Assembly (NCBI GenBank): GCA_007126175.1
Contig: SLBU01000108.1
Coordinates: 1 to 6,023, forward strand
Reading direction: 5' to 3'
Source: Kiritimatiellia bacterium
GTDB taxonomy: Bacteria > Verrucomicrobiota > Kiritimatiellia > UBA8416
Length of the DNA: 6,023 bases
Shown: positions 1-6,023 of the stretch, in pieces
Layout of the letters: each line of letters begins with the position of its first letter
Numbering within the stretch: the stretch's first letter is position 1
The notes under the pieces: model-generated
Told to the model about the DNA's origin: nothing
Databases searched by the model: none
The model's input: only the letters and a program-made list of their open reading frames with translations
Translations under genes and position numbers: made by a program

Positions 1-50
1 GATTCCATCAAAGATTGAATGCAACGTTCATGGCCCTATTGGCATGAACA

Positions 51-55
51 GGGAG
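51..55 (+). promoter_or_regulatory. Shine-Dalgarno site deciding the hisG start
   Basis: A GGGAG motif lies 8 bases before the GTG at 64. The upstream in-frame ATG at 19 has no purine-rich site in front of it and would add 15 residues (starting MQRSWPYW) that the HisG family does not carry. This supports GTG at 64 as the true start. Confidence 0.7.
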
Positions 56-63
56 AGAGAACC

Positions 64-936
64 GTGACAAAGATTGTTTTAGGCCTTCCGAAAGGCAGCT
101 TGCAGGAGGCAACGTTCCTGATGATGCGCAAAGCCGGCTTCCAGGTGTCAGCCGGATCGCGTTCCTATGTGCCGTCGGTCAATGACGAACAGATCGATGC
201 ACGTTTGATTCGGGCCCAGGAAATCAGCCGCTATGTGGAGCTGGGCATGCTGGATGCGGGCATCACCGGCCACGATTGGATCGTGGAAAATGGTTCTGAT
301 GTGGTCGAAATCGGCGAGCTGATCTATGGCAAGCAGGGCTTTAGACCCGTACGCTGGGTGCTGGCGGTTCCGGAGGATTCCCCGATCACCTCGGTCAAGG
401 ATCTCGAAGGCAAGCGCATTGCCACTGAAGCAGTGGGCTTAAGCAAACGCTATCTGGCAGAAAATGGTGTTTCAGCCGAGGTGGAATTTTCGTGGGGAGC
501 CACGGAGGCCAAGGTACCGGAATTGGTGGATGCCATCATTGAGTTAACGGAAACGGGCTCCTCGTTGCGTGCCAACAAGCTTCGTATCGTGGAGACCGTG
601 CTGACCTCTACCACCCGGTTGATTGCCAACCGCAAGGCAATGGAAGATCCCGGCAAGAAAGCCAAAATCGAGCAGATCATGTTGTTGTTAGCAGGGGCGC
701 TTGCGGCCGAGGCGAAGGTTCTACTGAAGCTCAATGCCAGAACCGATGCCCTCGGGGCGATCACCGACATTTTGCCATCGTTGCACGCGCCCACCATCAG
801 CCCCTTGCATACGGAGGACTGGAGCGCTGTCGAGACGGTCATTGACGAAGCCGTGGTACGGGAGATTATCCCGCGCTTGAAATCGGCAGGAGCCGAAGGT
901 ATAGTGGAAATCCCCTTGAATAAGGTCATTGCCTAA
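64..936 (+). CDS. hisG: ATP phosphoribosyltransferase, long form (HisG)
   Basis: HisG joins ATP and PRPP to make phosphoribosyl-ATP, the committed first step of histidine synthesis in the cytoplasm. The protein opens with the family signature GLPKGSL (residues about 6-12), followed by DAGITGHDW and GKRIATE. The PRPP loop is visible as E163-T-G-S-S-L168, followed by RANKL. At 290 residues it is the long form. Residues from about 200 to the end match the ACT-like C-terminal regulatory domain, including PTISPL and the closing [15 protein letters not shown]. That domain binds histidine for feedback inhibition in long-form enzymes, so no HisZ partner is expected. The GTG start is chosen from the Shine-Dalgarno at 51-55 and from family length. 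No other his gene is in the window; the upstream neighbour is out of view. The gene is complete with all expected motifs. Confidence 0.97.
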   Translation: MTKIVLGLPKGSLQEATFLMMRKAGFQVSAGSRSYVPSVNDEQIDARLIRAQEISRYVELGMLDAGITGHDWIVENGSDVVEIGELIYGKQGFRPVRWVLAVPEDSPITSVKDLEGKRIATEAVGLSKRYLAENGVSAEVEFSWGATEAKVPELVDAIIELTETGSSLRANKLRIVETVLTSTTRLIANRKAMEDPGKKAKIEQIMLLLAGALAAEAKVLLKLNARTDALGAITDILPSLHAPTISPLHTEDWSAVETVIDEAVVREIIPRLKSAGAEGIVEIPLNKVIA

Positions 937-953
937 AAGGGGTTTCGTTCATC

Positions 954-959
954 AGGAGG
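954..959 (+). promoter_or_regulatory. Strong Shine-Dalgarno for the 29-residue gene
   Basis: AGGAGG, a full consensus match, ends 5 bases before the GTG at 965. It has no other gene to serve, since hisG ends at 936 and the next start is beyond 1060. It is strong evidence that the short reading frame is translated, and probably at a high rate. Confidence 0.85.
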
Positions 960-964
960 AAAAC

Positions 965-1054
965 GTGGGTTCAATCAAGAAGAAGCGTCGTAAGAAAATG
1001 ACGAAGCATAAGTACCGCAAGCGGATACATGCTGATCGTCACAAGAAGAAATAA
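965..1054 (+). CDS. Small basic ribosomal-type protein, COX24/AURKAIP1 (mS38/bS22-like) family
   Basis: This 29-residue protein starts at GTG and reads MGSIKKKRRKKM, then THKYRKRIHAD-like basic sequence ending RHKKK. Sixteen residues are Lys or Arg, three are His and only one is acidic. The MGS-I-KKRRKKM start followed by K-HK-RKR and RHKK is the pattern of the bacterial AURKAIP1/COX24-domain proteins (Pfam DUF1713). Mitochondrial members are small-subunit ribosomal protein mS38; the mycobacterial bS22 found in 30S structures looks alike. From this I infer a small-subunit protein that binds rRNA through its charged helix. It sits between hisG and the TPR gene, 28 and 12 bases away, behind a perfect AGGAGG. 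It is below the length cut-off of most gene callers. The family call rests on remembered sequence pattern; no alignment was run. Confidence 0.87.
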   Translation: MGSIKKKRRKKMTKHKYRKRIHADRHKKK

Positions 1055-1057
1055 GCC

Positions 1058-1063
1058 GGGAGG
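1058..1063 (+). promoter_or_regulatory. Shine-Dalgarno for the TPR lipoprotein
   Basis: GGGAGG follows the stop of the small basic gene by three bases. It lies 3 bases before the ATG at 1067 and 6 before the ATG at 1070, so the second of the two tandem ATGs is the better spaced start. The choice changes the protein by one Met only. Confidence 0.7.
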
Positions 1064-1066
1064 TAG

Positions 1067-2695
1067 ATGATGCGGTCTGGTCTGCTGCTGTTGATGGTTG
1101 CAGCAATGATCGCTGCCGGATGCCGTACGGTTTCGTATCAGACGGCAGACTCCGCTGCAGTGGAGCCTGCCGTCTTTTCGTGTGCCGAATTGGCGCTGGC
1201 CGCGGGTTTGGCGCACTTTCTGCAAGGGCGGCTGATCGAGGAGGAGCACGGCCAGGGTTCGGCGCTGGCCCTACCCTACTATCGTGTTGCTGCTCAGCGG
1301 GTACCAGGCAGTCATGTCGTCCATTCTCGCATAGCCGTGGAAGCGTTGCATCGTGCCGATGTGCAGGATGCCGTTGCCGCGATGGAGGCGTCCTATGCTG
1401 CGGCAACGAACGATCCGGTCCGCCAAGTCGATCTGGCCGCGCTGTATCAGTTGGCCAACCGCCCGGATGAGGCGGCGATGTTGTTCGAGCAATCGCTTGT
1501 CGGCAACCCGACCAATACGGCTGTCTATATTGCTCTGAGCAATAGGTATTTTACCCGCGGTGATGCGCCTGAAGCCCTTGATCTATTGGAAAGGGGCTTT
1601 GCAGCGGTACCGGAATCGGAAGCGTTAACCAAGTACCTGTATCAGCAAGCACACCATTTTGTCGGCAGCGGTGCCCTGGACCAGGCGATCGGCTGCTTTG
1701 CATTGCTGGCCCGCTGGAACGAGGAGGGGCGCGCCGAGATACAGTATGTGATCGGGGAACTACAGCTTGCGCAGCAACGCATCGATGCCGCCATGCAGAC
1801 GCTGCACGATACCATCAAGCTGCCGCATGCCCCCGCCGCAGCCTTTCTTCGGCTTGGCGCATTACTTCTGGAGGAGCAACGGCCCGAAGAAGCCGGCAGC
1901 GTCTTTCGCGACGGACGCACGCAGTATCCCGAATTGGCATCGTTTCCGTTCGCTTTGGGGGGCATCTATGCCGAGGATGGACAATACGAGGATGCCCTCG
2001 AGGCATACGAGGATGCCATGCGCATTAGCCAGGAAGCGCAGCACGCTCCCAAGATCGACGACCGACAGCTGAAACTTGAGCGCCAGAACATGCTCATCGC
2101 CATGGCCTATGCACAGGAAAAGCTCGCGCGCTACACAGATGCTGCCGAAACGCTGCGACAGGTGTTGGCAGCATTTCCTGATAATCATGTCGCCATGAAC
2201 TTTCTGGCCTATATGTGGGCCGAACTGGACACCAACCTCGATGAGGCATACGCGTTGAGCAAGCGTTCGCTGGAAATGCAGCCGGGAAACGGGGCCTATC
2301 TCGATACGCTCGGCTGGATCTACTATCGAAAAGGCAACTTTGAAGAGGCTTTGGTCTATCTGGAGCAGGCGCGCGAACAGCTTGGCGAGGATCCTGAAAT
2401 CATCTTGCATTTCGGCGATGTGTATGCCGCAAAAGGGGATCAGGAAGTCGCCCTGCAATATTGGCAGAAGAGCCTGACGGCAGACCCCACCCCGGACAAT
2501 CGTGCCTGGCAACAACTGGAGCAGGCCGGGATCGATCCCGAAGCCTGGCTCCAGAAGCAACACCAAACCGACGAGGCGGTTGGTCTCGATGGGGCCTCCG
2601 ACGACACCACGGCTCCGGAGCCTGACGAATCGCCTGCCCCTCACAGCGATAGCCCCGATGAAACGATGCAAACCGACCCAGAAGAGGAAAAGTAA
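1067..2695 (+). CDS. TPR-repeat lipoprotein with acidic C-terminal tail
   Basis: A 542-residue secreted scaffold-type protein of unknown specific role. The N-terminus has Arg3, a hydrophobic run LLLLMVAAMI and AAGC, so signal peptidase II cleavage before Cys19 is likely. Position -3 is Ala rather than the usual Leu, and the +2 residue is Arg, which in Gram-negatives favours outer-membrane sorting. From about residue 90 to 485 the chain is tetratricopeptide repeats of roughly 34 residues; clear units start near residues 152, 258, 292 and 409, with the typical G-Y and A-P pattern. The block NFLAYMWAEL through LDTLGWIYYRKGNFEEAL to FGDVYAAKGD resembles the C-terminal half of a widespread bacterial TPR lipoprotein group. 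The last 44 residues (499-542) are disordered-looking, rich in Pro, Ser and Asp/Glu (15 acidic). TPRs bind partner proteins; which ones cannot be told. It is tightly packed between the small basic gene and the glycosyltransferase. Confidence 0.92.
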   Translation: MMRSGLLLLMVAAMIAAGCRTVSYQTADSAAVEPAVFSCAELALAAGLAHFLQGRLIEEEHGQGSALALPYYRVAAQRVPGSHVVHSRIAVEALHRADVQDAVAAMEASYAAATNDPVRQVDLAALYQLANRPDEAAMLFEQSLVGNPTNTAVYIALSNRYFTRGDAPEALDLLERGFAAVPESEALTKYLYQQAHHFVGSGALDQAIGCFALLARWNEEGRAEIQYVIGELQLAQQRIDAAMQTLHDTIKLPHAPAAAFLRLGALLLEEQRPEEAGSVFRDGRTQYPELASFPFALGGIYAEDGQYEDALEAYEDAMRISQEAQHAPKIDDRQLKLERQNMLIAMAYAQEKLARYTDAAETLRQVLAAFPDNHVAMNFLAYMWAELDTNLDEAYALSKRSLEMQPGNGAYLDTLGWIYYRKGNFEEALVYLEQAREQLGEDPEIILHFGDVYAAKGDQEVALQYWQKSLTADPTPDNRAWQQLEQAGIDPEAWLQKQHQTDEAVGLDGASDDTTAPEPDESPAPHSDSPDETMQTDPEEEK

Positions 2696-2700
2696 GACGC

Positions 2701-3780
2701 ATGGCCGCTATCCATCAGTTTACCGCCGGGTTTGCCTGGCATGACGCTATCAGTAATGAAGCCGCACTTTTTCGCCGGATCTTCCGCGATTGGGGCTACC
2801 CATCCGAGATTTTCTGTGATCCGGCCAACACCAGCAAGGATCGTCGCGGCGAGATACGTGACATCCAGACGGCGGCGGCTGCCATCGACCAGGAGGATCT
2901 GGTACTCTTGCACCTCTCGATTGGATCGGTTGCCAATACCATATTCGAGAATCTTGCATGCCGCAAAGCCATCCTCTATCACAATATTACCCCCGAACAC
3001 TATTTCCAGTTCACGAATCCCCAGACCGCAGCACAATTGCAGCGGGGGCGTCAGCAAGTTGCGGCATTGGCCGGAACCGCTACCGTATATATGGCGGATA
3101 GTGGCTTTAATGCCGCCGAGTTGCGCGAGGTGGGCTATCGCGATGTACAGGTACTGCCGATCGTGATCGATACCCAACTCATGGATGTGCCCCCAACCCC
3201 CCGACTGATGCAACGGCGCCGCGACGGCATGCTGAATCTCATTTTTGTGGGACGCTGCTCTCCCAATAAAAAAATCGAGGATCTGTTGCGGACCTTCGCG
3301 TGGCTCCAAAAAAACATCACGCCGCTTTGCCGGTTCACCCAGATTGGATCGAAAGCGGGCAACGAGCGTTACCATGCGATGCTGCTGGCCATGTGCAAGG
3401 AGTGGCAGCTCGCGAATGTGGAATTCACCGGTTCCGTATCGCAAGCCGATTTGCATGCCTATTATCAATCGGCAGATGCCTTCCTCTGCATGAGCGAGCA
3501 TGAGGGATTTTGTATTCCACTGATCGAGAGCATGCTGCACGATGTGCCGATTGTGGCCATGGCAGATGCCGCCGTACCCGAAACGCTCGATGGCGCCGGC
3601 ATCCTGCTCACGCAACGCCGCTTAGATGTTGCCGCCGAGGCCATCTACCGCCTACACCAGGACCGGGGTTTACGCGAAGCCGTGCTGCAAACGCAGCGCG
3701 ATCGCATCGCCCGCTACAAGAGCCGCAATCTGGAAGCCGAACTGCGCACATGCCTCGCGTCTGTGTTGCCTACATTATGA
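2701..3780 (+). CDS. GT-B fold glycosyltransferase, family 4-like
   Basis: A complete 359-residue cytoplasmic glycosyltransferase that probably moves a sugar from a nucleotide-sugar to a glycan, lipid or small-molecule acceptor. The C-terminal donor domain has the retaining GT4 hallmarks: FVGRCSPNKKIEDLL with Arg185 and Lys190/191 for the diphosphate, then the EX7E motif Glu268 to Glu276 in SEHEGFCIPLIES. The N-terminal acceptor domain begins IHQFTAGFAWHDAISNEA and includes a HNITP motif (residues 94-98), features I associate with a GT4 subgroup found in polysaccharide clusters. There is no signal peptide or membrane segment. A weak GAGGAAA lies about 10 bases before the ATG, inside the end of the TPR gene 5 bases upstream. 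The stop overlaps tsaE by four bases. No other glycan genes are in view, so substrate and acceptor are unknown. Confidence 0.9.
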   Translation: MAAIHQFTAGFAWHDAISNEAALFRRIFRDWGYPSEIFCDPANTSKDRRGEIRDIQTAAAAIDQEDLVLLHLSIGSVANTIFENLACRKAILYHNITPEHYFQFTNPQTAAQLQRGRQQVAALAGTATVYMADSGFNAAELREVGYRDVQVLPIVIDTQLMDVPPTPRLMQRRRDGMLNLIFVGRCSPNKKIEDLLRTFAWLQKNITPLCRFTQIGSKAGNERYHAMLLAMCKEWQLANVEFTGSVSQADLHAYYQSADAFLCMSEHEGFCIPLIESMLHDVPIVAMADAAVPETLDGAGILLTQRRLDVAAEAIYRLHQDRGLREAVLQTQRDRIARYKSRNLEAELRTCLASVLPTL

Positions 3781-4238
3781 TGAAGTCGTTCGTGTCCCAT
3801 AGCCCCGCAGAAACGCTTGCCATTGCCGCACAACTGGCCGGGCAACTGCAACGGGGTGATACCGTTGCCTTGCTCGGCGACCTCGGCAGCGGCAAGACGG
3901 TATTCGCACGCGGCGTAGCCCAGGCCCGCGGCGTCAAGACCCCCATCAGTAGCCCTACCTACACCATCCAGCACACCTACACGACCCCAGAAGGATTGCT
4001 GCACCACATCGATTTGTACCGGATCGCATCCGCAGACGATGTCGACATGCTCGATCTGGATGCCTGCTGGCAGGATGCCATCGACATTACCCTGATCGAA
4101 TGGGCCGAACGCGCAGGCAACCTACTGCCCCCAAATACCTGGCGCGTTACGATCACGACCGGGAAACAACCCGACACGCGCCAGATCCAGATCACCCCCC
4201 CGGATCAGGGAACGTCAAACGTGCAAAGTAGAACCTGA
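3777..4238 (+). CDS. tsaE: tRNA t6A37 synthesis ATPase TsaE
   Basis: TsaE is the ATPase that works with TsaB and TsaD to put threonylcarbamoyl on A37 of ANN-decoding tRNAs. The 153-residue product has the expected family length and motifs: Walker A GDLGSGKT (34-41), the SSPTYTI segment (58-64), HIDLYR (77-82) and LIEWAER around Glu108-Trp109. Two tandem ATGs (3777 and 3780) are in frame. The first forms an ATGA overlap with the glycosyltransferase stop, which suggests translational coupling. The reading frame is open further upstream, including an ATG at 3750, but that stretch lies inside the glycosyltransferase and has no family similarity. The C-terminal 15 or so residues are Thr/Gln-rich and not conserved. 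tsaB and tsaD are not in the window, as is common. Confidence 0.96.
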   Translation: MMKSFVSHSPAETLAIAAQLAGQLQRGDTVALLGDLGSGKTVFARGVAQARGVKTPISSPTYTIQHTYTTPEGLLHHIDLYRIASADDVDMLDLDACWQDAIDITLIEWAERAGNLLPPNTWRVTITTGKQPDTRQIQITPPDQGTSNVQSRT

Positions 4239-4254
4239 AACGTAATACAACCTA

Positions 4255-4282
4255 TCGACAAATACGCGTAACCCGCTAGAAT
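4255..4282 (+). promoter_or_regulatory. Candidate sigma70-type promoter of pyrF
   Basis: TCGACA (4255-4260, five of six to TTGACA) and TAGAAT (4277-4282, five of six to TATAAT) are separated by 16 bases. They lie in the largest gap between genes of the window, in its most A+T-rich stretch. Transcription would start near 4289 and give a short leader of about 24 bases before pyrF. The pyrF-nth-recO group could therefore be expressed separately from the upstream genes. I see no hairpin or operator in the leader. Confidence 0.6.
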
Positions 4283-4312
4283 ACGGTACCAACTTATAGC
4301 GAAAGGATCCAT

Positions 4313-4996
4313 ATGCCCACTGAACTGATTGTTGCCTTAGATGTGCCCGATGCACGCCACATTCCCGAAGTCGTGAAAAGCCTTCCTGCACGCGTCGCGT
4401 ACTACAAGGTAGGACTGGAACTTTTTACCGCAGCCGGCCCCGAGGCCCTAACCTACCTCAAGGATAGCGGCAAACAGATCTTTCTGGATCTGAAATTGCA
4501 CGACATCCCGCGCACGGTGGCACGGGCAGTGGAAAGTGCAGCCAGCTATGGTGTGCAACTACTCACGGTGCATGCCTGCGGCGGCAGCGCGATGCTCACG
4601 GCCGCAGCCGAGGCCGCCCGGGGTCGCCTGGACATCGTGGCCGTTACCGTCTTAACCAGCCTCGACCAACAGGATCTCACCTCCATCGGGGTAACCCGCG
4701 AGCTGCGCAGCCACATTCTCGCACTGGGCCAACTCGCCATCGATAGTGGGCTACAAGGGCTCGTTTGCTCGCCGCTGGAAACGCGTAGCTTTCGCGAAAT
4801 GCTTGGCCCGGCACCCATTCTGGTGACACCCGGCATCCGGCCCGCAGGGGCAGAAGCGGGCGACCAGAAACGCATAGCCACCCCCGCGATGGCTGCAGCC
4901 GATGGCTCCTCGTATATTGTCGTCGGCCGCCCCATCCTGGAAGCGCCCAACCCCGGCCAGGCAGCCGAGCAAATACTGGCAGCATTGGGCCAGTAG
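4313..4996 (+). CDS. pyrF: Orotidine 5'-phosphate decarboxylase (PyrF)
   Basis: PyrF decarboxylates OMP to UMP, the last step of de novo pyrimidine synthesis. The 227-residue protein is the compact bacterial type 1 form, a TIM barrel. Substrate-contacting Asp10 (ALDVPD) and Lys32 (YYKVGLE) are present, as is the catalytic set Asp59-Lys61-Asp64 in FLDLKLHDIPRTV. The phosphate-binding end of the barrel shows VTPGIRP (171-177) and VVGRPI with Arg206. The ATG is preceded by AAGGA at 4303-4307 with 5 bases spacing. A promoter candidate lies just upstream. The TAG stop overlaps the Shine-Dalgarno of nth. All key residues are intact. Confidence 0.97.
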   Translation: MPTELIVALDVPDARHIPEVVKSLPARVAYYKVGLELFTAAGPEALTYLKDSGKQIFLDLKLHDIPRTVARAVESAASYGVQLLTVHACGGSAMLTAAAEAARGRLDIVAVTVLTSLDQQDLTSIGVTRELRSHILALGQLAIDSGLQGLVCSPLETRSFREMLGPAPILVTPGIRPAGAEAGDQKRIATPAMAAADGSSYIVVGRPILEAPNPGQAAEQILAALGQ

Positions 4997-5000
4997 GAAG
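4995..5000 (+). promoter_or_regulatory. Shine-Dalgarno of nth overlapping the pyrF stop
   Basis: AGGAAG, 7 bases before the nth ATG at 5008, shares its first two bases with the pyrF TAG (4994-4996). Ribosomes finishing pyrF would uncover or reload at this site, so the two genes are probably co-translated. Confidence 0.6.
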
Positions 5001-5007
5001 AACCGGC

Positions 5008-5682
5008 ATGAAGGTCTCGGATATCCCACTGGTCAACCGCAAGCTCAAGGAACATTATGCACGGGCGCAGCATGCCCCCGTGATCGAGTTTATGCGTGTG
5101 CAGGCAGGCAGCCCCTTCCGTATTCTTGTGGCCACGGTACTGAGCGCACGCACGAAGGATGAAACCACCACCGCGGCAGTACAGCGTTTGTTCGCGCACA
5201 TTGCAACACCCGAAGATCTTGCAGAGGCCGATGCAGAAGCGATTGCGCAATGGATTTTTCCTGTGGGTTTTTATCGCACCAAGGCCAAACATCTAAAGGC
5301 GCTTTCCCACGCACTTCTGGATGTGTACGGCGGCAAAGTACCAGACACCGTCGAGGAACTGTGCAAATTACCGGGGGTCGGCCGGAAGACCGCGAATCTC
5401 GTGGTGACCGCCGCGTTTGATGATTACGGTATTTGTGTGGACATTCACGTACACCGCATTTGCAATCGACTGGGCCTTGTACGCACCAAAACGCCATACG
5501 AAACGGAAATGGCACTACGGGCCTGTTTACCCAAACGATACTGGAAAGGATGGAACCGCTACCTAGTCGCTTTCGGCCAAACGCGCTGTACCCCACGCAA
5601 GCCCGCCTGTCACTCGTGTCCGATCCGCCAAGTGTGCGACCAGATTGGTGTTATACCTTCACAGGAGACGTCTACGGCATGA
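5008..5682 (+). CDS. nth: Endonuclease III, DNA glycosylase/AP lyase (Nth)
   Basis: Nth excises oxidised pyrimidines and nicks abasic sites in base excision repair. The 224-residue protein has the helix-hairpin-helix LPGVGRKTAN with catalytic Lys127, the catalytic Asp145 in VDIHVHRICNRLG, and a complete 4Fe-4S loop with Cys194, Cys201, Cys204 and Cys210 in C-X6-C-X2-C-X5-C spacing. The N-terminal segment SPFRILVATVLSARTKDETT and the DIHVHR form differ from the E. coli type (LLSAQATD and VDTH) and recall archaeal and deep-branching bacterial enzymes. An Arg replaces the Gln that E. coli inserts into DNA. It lies 11 bases after pyrF and its TGA overlaps the recO ATG. MutY is excluded because there is no C-terminal MutT-like domain and the Lys/Asp pair is that of a bifunctional enzyme. 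Confidence 0.96.
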   Translation: MKVSDIPLVNRKLKEHYARAQHAPVIEFMRVQAGSPFRILVATVLSARTKDETTTAAVQRLFAHIATPEDLAEADAEAIAQWIFPVGFYRTKAKHLKALSHALLDVYGGKVPDTVEELCKLPGVGRKTANLVVTAAFDDYGICVDIHVHRICNRLGLVRTKTPYETEMALRACLPKRYWKGWNRYLVAFGQTRCTPRKPACHSCPIRQVCDQIGVIPSQETSTA

Positions 5683-6023
5683 TCGCCAAAACCGAAGCCA
5701 TCCCCATCCGGATTTCCGCGTTCGGCGGCACCTCGCACATTGTGACCTGGCTGACAACCGATTATGGCAAGATCAGCACCGCGATCAAGGGTGCCCAGCG
5801 CCCGAAACGCATTGGTGGCGGGCAGTACGACCTAGGCTATGTATGCGAATTGCTCTTTTACGAGCGCGAGAACAATGGCCTGCATACATTCAAGGATTGC
5901 ACGGCGCTGGAATACCGCCGCAGCCTCAGAGGCCAATGGCGCGAAACGGCCACGCTGAGCTATCTCTGTCTGGTGGCGGGCAGTGGCACGATACCCGCCA
6001 TGCAAAATCCGATTTTGTATGAA
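5679..6023 (+). CDS. recO: DNA repair protein RecO, N-terminal part
   Basis: RecO binds single-stranded DNA and, with RecR, helps load RecA onto SSB-coated DNA in the RecFOR pathway. Only the first 115 codons are in the window; the frame is open to the last base and the gene runs on to the right. The sequence starts MIAKTEAIPIRI and continues with SHIVTWLTTDYGKISTAIKG, then GGQYDLGYVCELLFYER and GLHTFKDC. This is the OB-fold pattern of RecO, covering about residues 1-80, followed by the start of the helical domain. The ATG forms an ATGA overlap with the nth stop. An AGGAG at 5663-5667 lies 11 bases upstream, rather far, so coupling to nth translation is likely. The longer frame seen at 5645-6022 is a shadow. 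Confidence 0.93.
   Translation, partial: MIAKTEAIPIRISAFGGTSHIVTWLTTDYGKISTAIKGAQRPKRIGGGQYDLGYVCELLFYERENNGLHTFKDCTALEYRRSLRGQWRETATLSYLCLVAGSGTIPAMQNPILYE

Noticed and set aside
937..964. Possible terminator after hisG
   Set aside because: The 28 bases contain no inverted repeat followed by a T run, and are mostly the leader of the next gene.
1985..2017. 12-base direct repeat TACGAGGATGCC at 1985-1996 and 2006-2017
   Set aside because: It encodes YEDA twice in one TPR helix pair and is a by-product of the protein repeat; it is not a DNA element.
1862..2671. 269-codon open frame on the minus strand
   Set aside because: It is antisense to the TPR repeats, has no Shine-Dalgarno or family pattern, and is explained by the plus-strand coding.
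2641..3615. 324-codon open frame on the minus strand
   Set aside because: It lies opposite the glycosyltransferase, whose motifs are unmistakable. The translated minus-strand product shows no recognisable motif and is a shadow of codon bias.
3510..3776. N-terminal extension of tsaE
   Set aside because: The frame is open but lies inside the glycosyltransferase, gives an Arg/His/Cys-rich product unlike TsaE, and the start at 3777 yields the family length.
4285..4316. GGTACC, GGATCC and CATATG restriction-like palindromes before pyrF
   Set aside because: They suggest a cloning junction at first sight, but the flanks are continuous natural-looking genes and six-base sites occur by chance.
5645..6022. 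125-codon plus-strand frame at the right end
   Set aside because: The frame starting at 5679 gives clear RecO sequence across the same bases, so this is an out-of-frame shadow.
1..6023. Apparent drift from G-rich to C-rich plus strand along the window
   Set aside because: Hand counts of individual 60-base lines vary too much in both halves (for example, more C than G at 601 and 1801, more G than C at 5401) to support a skew switch.

Overview
The window reads as ordinary bacterial chromosome with a housekeeping character. It is densely coding, all on the plus strand, with about 58% G+C by my hand count of nine sampled 60-base lines. Eight genes are supported: hisG, a 29-residue basic protein of the COX24/AURKAIP1 (mS38/bS22) type, a TPR lipoprotein, a GT4-like glycosyltransferase, tsaE, pyrF, nth and the start of recO. 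Bacterial start signals (Shine-Dalgarno sites, two GTG starts), a lipobox, RecO and TsaE establish a bacterium. The form of the small basic protein, the long-form HisG and the RecO sequence fit the PVC superphylum best, perhaps Kiritimatiellota or Verrucomicrobiota. That placement comes from remembered family resemblance and is only moderately secure.

Left block (64-4238): hisG is followed after 28 bases by the small basic protein, after 12 bases by the TPR lipoprotein, and after 5 bases by the glycosyltransferase, whose stop overlaps the tsaE start as ATGA. The spacing implies one transcription unit of genes with unrelated jobs: histidine synthesis, a probable ribosomal microprotein, an envelope protein, glycosylation and tRNA t6A modification.

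Right block (4239-6023): a 74-base gap holds a good sigma70-type promoter candidate (TCGACA, 16 bases, TAGAAT). Then come pyrF, nth 11 bases later with its Shine-Dalgarno overlapping the pyrF stop, and recO overlapping nth as ATGA and cut by the window end. nth and recO are both DNA repair genes (base excision and RecFOR recombination) and are translationally coupled; pyrF supplies UMP.

No non-coding stretch exceeds 74 bases. I saw no tRNA, rRNA, CRISPR array, insertion sequence, attachment site or convincing terminator. The item most worth attention is the 90-base gene at 965-1054, which is easily missed by gene callers. I found no undescribed multi-gene system.
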